Of a DNA stretch of 64,000 bases, positions 54,001-63,000 are shown piece after piece. Position 1 is the stretch's first letter. Each line of letters starts with the position of its first letter. A model generated the notes under the pieces. It searched no databases. It was not told the origin of the DNA and worked only from the letters and a program-made list of their open reading frames with translations. The DNA is from Serilophus lunatus (lineage: Eukaryota > Chordata > Aves > Passeriformes > Eurylaimidae): NCBI GenBank assembly GCA_013399895.1, contig VXBA01000396.1, forward strand, positions 82,542-146,541. Direction: 5' to 3'. The position numbers were made by a program, and so were the translations under genes.

Positions 54001-57000
54001 CTCAGGTCCACATGAATTGAGTTGCAGGTGCCCCTGCAGACTGATCCTCAGCCACTGGAGCACATTTCCCAGCCAACACCTGTCCAAAAGGTGCTCAGGC
54101 CACACCTGAATGAACCAGCAGGCAGGACAGGGGACTGTCAGTAGGTCACAGCAGCAGCAGGCTCCCAGTCTGAACTGAGCTGTTGACACCCTCATTGGAC
54201 AAAGTCAGGAGGAGCTCAATTCATCACAAAAGACAGGCATGGCACAAGTTCTGCATGGAGGACACCATGGCTTTGTGAGCTTCAGCTGTAGCTGGAAAAC
54301 ATGTCACTGATCAGGAAACCAACAGGCACTCACACTCAGTTAACACTCAGTTACACAAGCCTAGACTAGTTCTGCCCAAATCAAGTACACACTTCTCCTT
54401 TGCTTCGTATAAACACAGTTTCAGAGTATTTTTTTATCATCACAAACATCGATTCTTCATGGAACAATGCAGAAACATTCACTGAAGCAAAACTTTGTAT
54501 TTAGCAGACATTAATTAGCAAATTAATGACATTTGTTCTGACTCAAACTTTAGAAATGCTATTTTAGCAAGTTGTATTAAAACACAAAGTTGTCCCATTT
54601 TTCCCACTTCAAAGATCAGTAATTTTCACTCTGACTGATAGTTAACCCTTCTACTTTGCAAGATTATATCAAATAACTATCCATGAAAAGCCTACACAAA
54701 CCAGCAGTCTCATGCCATGAAGGAGGAGCAAAAAAGGAGTTAAGGTCTATAGCTACTAGACTGTGCAACCAGAAAGCAGCCTTTATTTTGTGACTTCAGG
54801 AACCCACTTGAAAAGAATCAGTCTGATCCTTCTTTTCTTGGTAGACAATGAGAGAAGAATCTGCTGCTAGCTTAGTTTTAGTCTAGTCCAGAAGAAACTC
54901 ATCTCAGATGTTAAATAGTTTCAGATTGGGTTTTTTTCCATTTAAAAATTCCTTGACAATTTTAAAGTTTCCCAGCAAATGAGCATCTTTAAATTTATCT
55001 GACCTATTTCTCTCTTTTTATCACCAGCACTGTGGCTGTAAAATACCAGTCTACAGTTTTTGTGCCCTGTAGCATATTTTTTCCCATGGCACAAAAAAAC
55101 CTTCCAATCATATCTGAAGTGGAAACCTCTATCTACAAGAAGGGCACAAAAAATTCTTAGCATTCCCTAGAATCAAGTGGACCTATTCATAGGTAAACCA
55201 CTTATTTAACAGTGCATAAACCCTAGGTAAATTAAGTACTATATTAATTCTGGTCTAAAATTTCAGGAACAAGCAAGATAAAAACACTGGCAGTAGAACT
55301 GTAAGACAAAGCTGCAACACAAAAGATCAGTTATTCTTCCTGTGCTGAGGGAAGGCAGATTACAGGGGAGCTGTATCCCCCCAGTATGCCTACCCTGAGC
55401 AGTAACAGTGTTTGACACTGGACAGGACCTTGTGGCTGGCTGCCTCTCTCCTGGCAGCCAAGAAAGGTTGTTAAGTGAAGCTTGTTCTCACATCAGTAAT
55501 CCTACTTGACCCCCAGCACATTTTAAAATTCTCACTGGCAGAAATGAAGAGACCAAAATTGCTCCGTTTCATGCCTGCTGGGTGCAAGTGTGCCAGAGAT
55601 GCAGGCTGCCGGCCACACTTAAATCCACCTGCATGGATCAGCTGTGACTGCAAAATTACTGAGACAATACCACATACCTATGTAAAAAATGAAATTCCAA
55701 AACCACACTGGAATCTTAGTATCATGGTCAACACTTTCTCTCCCAAATGGAGTTTGACACTGACACTGGTGTGTACCCACTACTCCAGCATCTCCTTCTT
55801 CCTTTATAAAATCAACATATGGTTTCTCAATCTTCCGAACAGAAAAAAATATTTAATGCAATGCTTAGACTTCAGTTGAGTGTAAGTAATTGGATCTCTC
55901 AGGCACTAACACTGTAATTGCAGTTGACAACTTTCATTATAATAGTATCATCACTTTCCCACTGAAATAGGAAGTCTCACAATCTGTCAGCTCTAGATAT
56001 CCCATTAAAAAATCCCCCAGTGTTGCATCTGTAAAACATGGGCTGACTCCACCATTCCCTTCAGTGTAGGCTAAAAGCAGGTGCCTCATGGCATCTATCT
56101 AGGACAGCAAGTTTCCTGCTTGCCTCTCCCCAGACAGGAGATTGGGCAGACCTGGCTCAGCCTACAGCCTCAGAGGAGCTCCATCAGTGGACAATAGGGA
56201 GGGGGGTGAAGGGGTGCACAAAAGGACCTCTCTCTTTAAGGCTGCTTTAAAAGAATTCTGACCTTGCTTTAGAAGTCCCTGGTACCTGATATAGCATCTT
56301 TGTTCTGTCATTCCCATTGGAGTCACACAATAAAACGTGAGCTGAAGCTCATCATTTGTCTAAGAGCATAATTAGAACAGAGCCTTAACAAGCACAATTA
56401 TGCACCACTTTAACCAGCAACTTTGACCTGCTGTTCAGACTACATCCCAGGAGGTGACGGGTTGATAAAACAAGCAACAGGTGTTTGTACCAGAAAAATA
56501 CTCCAGAACCCCCTCAAAGCAGCAGAAACATCCTCTTGTCTGCTCAGCACTGTTCACAGAAACAAGCAGTAGACAGTAACATCCCTAGCAGTGGTAAACA
56601 AGGCACAAAATGAGGTATATGATATTCAAACAGCCATTTAAACCTTCCTATTTGTCTACAAGTCCTTTAAAAATACTATGCCTATTATATTGAAATTATT
56701 TGGGAAAAAAGTACTACTTGCTTTAAAGGATCCACTGGCTCTAGAATCAATTCCAGATGAAGTAGCATAATATACAGACACAGCTTTTCACCTTAGCTGC
56801 CATTTCCTCTTGCTTTTTTTTAATAAATAGGAAGCTACTCAAAATGCAGTCCTCTCATGTGACACAATGCAGATGGTTTTTTTGTAACTGAAGTTAGTGC
56901 AGCATGTACAAGTAAAATGGTATTTTTGTAGTGGCACACACAGTGACCTCATGCTGCATTTACGTAAAACTTTCAATACACAGCCAACTCCTTTGAAGTC

Positions 57001-60000
57001 TGCACTAACTGCACAAAATTAATGGTTTACTGAAACATTTAAGAGTGTACCCTGCAAATAGCAAGCAGAAGAAAAATTTAAAATGCCTTTACAGATTTTA
57101 CAATAATACTTTTCTAACAGCTATTTCACATGCTTGATGAAAGGCAGCAATGATTTTCTTTTTATTTTTTGAACCAGGATTCTACTAAAAAGTAAAAGCC
57201 ACACAACCAAATACTTGATCCCATTCCCAGATCTCCACAGACTCTTGAAACTTCTTCTCCCAGGAGAAATTGTGGAATTATGCCCCTGCACAGAACTATA
57301 CCACTTACCACAGGCAGTGGAATAAATGAACATACAGTGAGCCTGACTGCCAATTTGGGAAGAAACTTCAGTATTTCCCTTTGTGGTCTCATGCAAGAAT
57401 AGGAGCCCATATCCCCACCACCTTCTTGGACCTTTCTTCAGGCCAGCAACAGCCCAAGGAGATCAGTAAGTTTCTACCTTTTTGTTCTTCTACCGCCACA
57501 AGAATGAAATAAGAAATGTAAGTGGTAATACCATGCTGTATTGCAAGAATTAGATGCAGATCTCCAACTCTTAAGGAGAAAAACCACAGTTTGGCATTTT
57601 CTTTATGGCTACAAGAGAACTAAGCCTACTGTGCAATTTTGGGTCTCCTCCTTTTAAACTGGTATTAGAGTCTGGGGGTGATCGTCAAAAAGTGAGAACA
57701 CAAAACATTTCTCATAAAATCATGAACAGAACAAAATTCCTGCTATTAGGTCTGAAGCTCATCGGTTAAAATGCTAGTAGGAGGGAAGCAAGGAACAAAT
57801 AACTATTTAGCAAAAGTTCAAAAAATGCAAATCTCCAATTAAGATTTGGACAAGTGAGTCATATAAAGAGTCTTAAATCATTCATAAGCAAGCCTTCTAG
57901 CCCAGTTTCCCAAAACACCACACACAGACTGAGATCACAGATGGGGGAAGAGACCATGCCCCTCCTTCCTCCTTTGGTTCATAGTCATTCTGAAATCTAA
58001 GCTTCATTCTTACAGGCTCTTAATGTTGCCACAAGACAAGACTCTCAGAGTAAGAGGTAGAAAGTTAAAAAATAATAATCAATTAATAAACAGTGGCCCT
58101 AAAAATTTTAAATCCTTTATATAAAGAAGATTTAGCACAGGGAAATACCAGTAAGTGTTTCTAGTGATAGGCAAATGCCCTTAATTTCTCATAATGTTTT
58201 CTATTAGAAATAGTTTTAGCGAGTTAGAAATGGTTTTAGCAATGGTTTAAGTTCTCAACAGTAATGACTTACATAATGCAGATTTGACTTGTTAACACAG
58301 CCAAGAAAAGCCTCTACTTTCCAATAATTGGTCCTGACTTAAACCAGGTGTCTCTATCTCCTGAACCCAAACATCAGTATTTCCTTATGTTTACAAAAGC
58401 TGAGATCCTTTGTTCTAGAAAGCACTGCATCACCCAAAATAGTGTGTAAAATGCCAAGGAAAAGGCATGTTCTGCTGTTGTTTCCCTTTGGCCCAAAGTA
58501 AGAAGCTGGTGCTAACAAATTGCCAGAGAAAGGAGTACATGCAGATGTGGCACTTACAACAGCAGGCTTTGTAATCCAAGAAGCTCAAAGCCACTGAACT
58601 ATGGCTATTTTTTCTATGTCAGAGAAACACACGACAGATTATATCAGCACTTGCAAAATTAAAATGTAGCCACTCTACAGATGAAACATTTCCATACCCT
58701 GCCATATCTGCAAGTGCCATGAGACAACATTTGGCCACATGATAACAAAATATTTACCAGACAGTTTCAGAAGCAAAGGATGGTCTTTACCCTTCTATAA
58801 AGTTTTTCACTGAAATCACTGTTATCTAAAAGGATACAGGAAAAAATACTCCTGCTCTCATCTCCTTTTTGCACCAAAAACAGAGGGTTTGCTTAGTAAT
58901 GCAAAACCCTGTATCTCAAGTTCAAATCACTGAGGAGTTTGAACAAACCTGGGTAATAATCTCAGCAAGTGATTAAGATAACATCTGAAGGTGACATAAA
59001 TTGTTTCTGAAGCTACCACAGATGCAAAGAGTGAGAAAAACAGTAATTCATGGAATTCTGACTCTATTAAAAGTAAGCAAAAGGTCAGTACCCAGCAGTG
59101 GAGGCAATTTAGAGATGTGTCCCAGAATGACTTCAGCACAACCCAGGTTGACCTTCACTTGGTCCCAGTATAGCACAGCATTCCAACCTAAACTGCATTG
59201 TAATGGCACAGAACAGCAAGAGCTATTCAGGCAGTTTGCTTCATTTCTTCCCTCATTTACCTTTTCTGAGCAACCTTGAAATGACAGCTGTAGAATGATG
59301 GGTCATCTGTTTAGAAAATCCCTATCAACAACAGATTATCAGGCTTAATTTCCCTGTCTTTGCCCCCTAAATCAAACTCTTCTGGATCAAGGATCCATTG
59401 CATTTCTAATCTAAGTTTAATTTCAATGCAAATTTAGACCCTTGTTCATATGACCAATAAAAAACGTCTTGCAGATTGAAATGGGAGAAAGCTGATAAAT
59501 CAGACTCTGGCCTTCATCACTAAGAAACACAGCAGCCAGGCCATGAGATCATGCAGTCTGATGTTAGCTGCAATAAAGGCATTGTCTTGTATAAAAGGCT
59601 TTCTGTTGAATTCTCTGCTGCTGCTCCTCTCTTCCACTGTCCACAGAAGCACTTCCTCTGTTAGCAAATCTAAGTAGTTTCCTGATCTACATACTCGAGT
59701 CACAAAGTACTCAAACTTGATACCTCTGCAAGCAAAGGCAGAGGCCAAATTCAGAGCGTTTATCAAGCTCCCCTAGCTCTGCTCTCACAACACCTCAAAC
59801 TCCCTCCCCAGCTTTGCCACAAACACACTGAAAAAGCACTGATGACATACCTTACAGTGCAAAAAGCTGCAGGGTTCTAAGATACTTGCCAATTTACTGC
59901 TTATCTGATGCATAAAAGCATAAGCCATAGATCTTCAGAACATGAAACTGCTCCTTACATAAAAAGTCTGGTGTTCCTTCAGAAGCCTATTTCAGTAAAA

Positions 60001-63000
60001 TAGGCTACCAGTGTCCCAGTGTTCTCATAAACAATATAAGCACAGCAACTGTTTCTGTCACAGAGTATCACTTCACAAACCTCAGCTAAGAATATAATGA
60101 TTTAAAGAATATTAATACATTTTTACTTAATAAAATTCTATGAAGCTACATTATACATCTCTCTTGCTACAATGTCAACCCAAATTCAAAACACAATGGC
60201 TTTGGAGAAATACTCAAAAAACAAATTTATGTAGGCACACCAACAACTGAAAGGCTCAAACAGAACTCCACACAACAGCAAAGGAAGCAGAGCCCAATCC
60301 CTCCAAGCTGGTCCATAGGTTTTGTGTGCGAGGCTCTGCCTCACCTTTTCTCATTCATTCTCTTTTTCTTCTGTAGTTTGATTCATATGAAGAAGTGCTA
60401 AACCTAGAACAGTGTGTGGATACCATTTCTTTACTAACAGTGGAGAGGCCCAAAAAAGCTTTCTGCACCAAAAAGAAAGAAACAGGCAAGGGTTTACACA
60501 GGCAGAGATACAGCTTGAATCATTACAGGACTCTAGTATTCAAAACAAAACAGAGGAGATAAAAACTTGCTTTTTTCCTAGAACTGAATGCAATTACTTG
60601 CTTTAAATCCTTCCTCAACAACCAAAATCACAGCTACAAAAATGTGGGGGAAATCCCCACTAAATTCCCACTGAAATAAAGAACTGGTGTTAGCTTCTAT
60701 TTAAATAAACTTTAAAAAACACAATGTCTTTGCCTGTAAAGGACAAGACAGGAGCTTATACAAATATAAGCCATTTGTCTCACATTCCCTTAAGTATATG
60801 CAAGAACCTCAAAGTTTCAGATTTGTATTTCCTACTTCTTTTTCATAAAAGCCCTATTGAGTGTTAGGCTTGAAATACTTGAGTGCCACAAAAACTGAAA
60901 ACCTCTTCCTTCAGAAATTTCAAACATGAAAAGACTTCTCTAAACATGATATTGCAGAATTTACAAGCTCTGAGAAACCTAAACTGACTGTTTCAAAACA
61001 CAAGTGCACTGAGACCACTTGCTGTGTGCACACATATCCAGACAGCCAGGTCAGCAGGCCAAAGAGTACAGCAAGTTGTACATCTGCCTTGACACTTATC
61101 CTGCTTACCTGCAGTGACAGTTCCTCACCCCACTTTACCTTTGGTTTTTTGTCTGCTGGTATTAAAACAAGGTAGACTGCACTCAGCCACTACTGATGTC
61201 CAAGCCAAAGCTATCTCTGCATGTCAGATCACAAAGAAGTTTTACAGTTTAAATAGGCCCTTGAAGTCACTGAACTGGAATGCAAATAGTGCAAAAATGC
61301 TACCCCAAGTCTCCTGGGTATATTAAAGCTTTTATTGTCATCAACAGCCATCAGTAAACAGCAACTTCATCTTACACAGTTGCACGTTTCTTTGTGATGC
61401 TAGAGCAAGAAAGAGTTAATCAATACTCATCTAAAAACTGAGTCTGATTCAAAGGAAGCAAGATGCAGCAAAGTTCCAAAAACGAATCTGATTGCAGTGA
61501 AGTTAACAGACTGAGTAGGGGCACAGAGATAGGTTAAACAGTGAGAAAAAGAAAACAAAAAAAAAAAACAAGAATGAAGAAGATGGTAAACTTCCTTGGG
61601 CTCCTGACCTTTCAGAGTAAGTATTAAACAAAACCAATCTGTTTAATTCTCAGACAAGAACTTTCAACAATAACATTCCTTGGGCATGCAAACAAGAAAA
61701 ATCCTGGCCAGCAAAGCCTAAGAAGATTAGCATACAATTTTTAAAGTTCCATTAGGTCCCTTCAACCACAGTCTCCCCCACAACTTAAAACTGGGTTGTC
61801 CCAAACTCAGCATCACCGTGGACAGAAAACACATATTTTCCTTGAACCTGAATGTGCCAGAAATCCCTCTGCTCCACTAAGGAGGACTCAGGGTCAATCA
61901 AAATAGCTGATGCTGCCTTTTAGTTCACCACAAGAACGCAATCACAGGTGCCACCGTGTATCCAGCCATCGCCCAGCTCTAAGGAGGGGAAGAGTGCAAT
62001 CCACAAGACAGGAAAGGCAGCAGCACAACCACAGAGGAACAAAACCGCAGGTGGTACCTAGAGGCCCAATGAAACGCTGTATATACACAGACGTTTTCTG
62101 AAAATCTGTTACTACTTCAGCTTCAAACAGCAGCAATAATGGAATTGCCAGAAACATAGTAGCCAGAGTATCCATAAGCACCCAAACTACCATTACCACC
62201 CTCGCCAGTAATGGGAATGATGCAACAAAGCAGAAACAGAGTGTTACTTACGAAGACAAGTTCAGCAAGAAGAAAAATTTTTCCAGGCACATCTAACCCC
62301 AATTGGAATGCACAATTATTCTTTTGCAGGATTAGAAGGATCCAGAAATCAAACAACCACACCCAAATGATTTTAAAATGGAAGAAATGAAAGGCAGAGC
62401 CCATGTATTTTGGAGATGGGTGACAAATCACAAAACATTAGGAACCAATGCAACTAGTGAAAAAAATGTAGGGAGCAGTTATGACACACCACAAATATCA
62501 GAAATGGCTGTAGTAAATATGAGAATAGTGTTTTCCTAATAAAAGAACACATCATCAGAAATCCTAAATAAACTAGTTGCTACCAACATCCTAAGTTAGT
62601 TCTTGCTTCTACCTGATGTTGCAATTCCACAGCTCAGAGAATGAGCTGGCAGCTCTTTTTCACAATACGACTCTCCCAAGTCAGTTTTTCCATAAATCAA
62701 TTCTGAAACATGTATTCTCTAAAGTTCTTCAAATAAAAAGTCTCATACTAAGAGAGGGAAAAAATATGTATGATGACAACTCATAATCTGGCCAATTCTG
62801 AGAAACCTGAAAATTAGCTGGAAAGAGATGTATGCAATGTAAAAGTACATCAGCAGAGTCACTTTTGACCAGCTGGAAAAAACTAAATGTCTTATAGTCT
62901 TAATGATTTAAAAAATATCTGCTGGGCAATATCTTAATGGTTCTTGAGACAAACAGTACAATGGCATTTGTTGGGACAGCTGACTCCATTTTATTTTTTA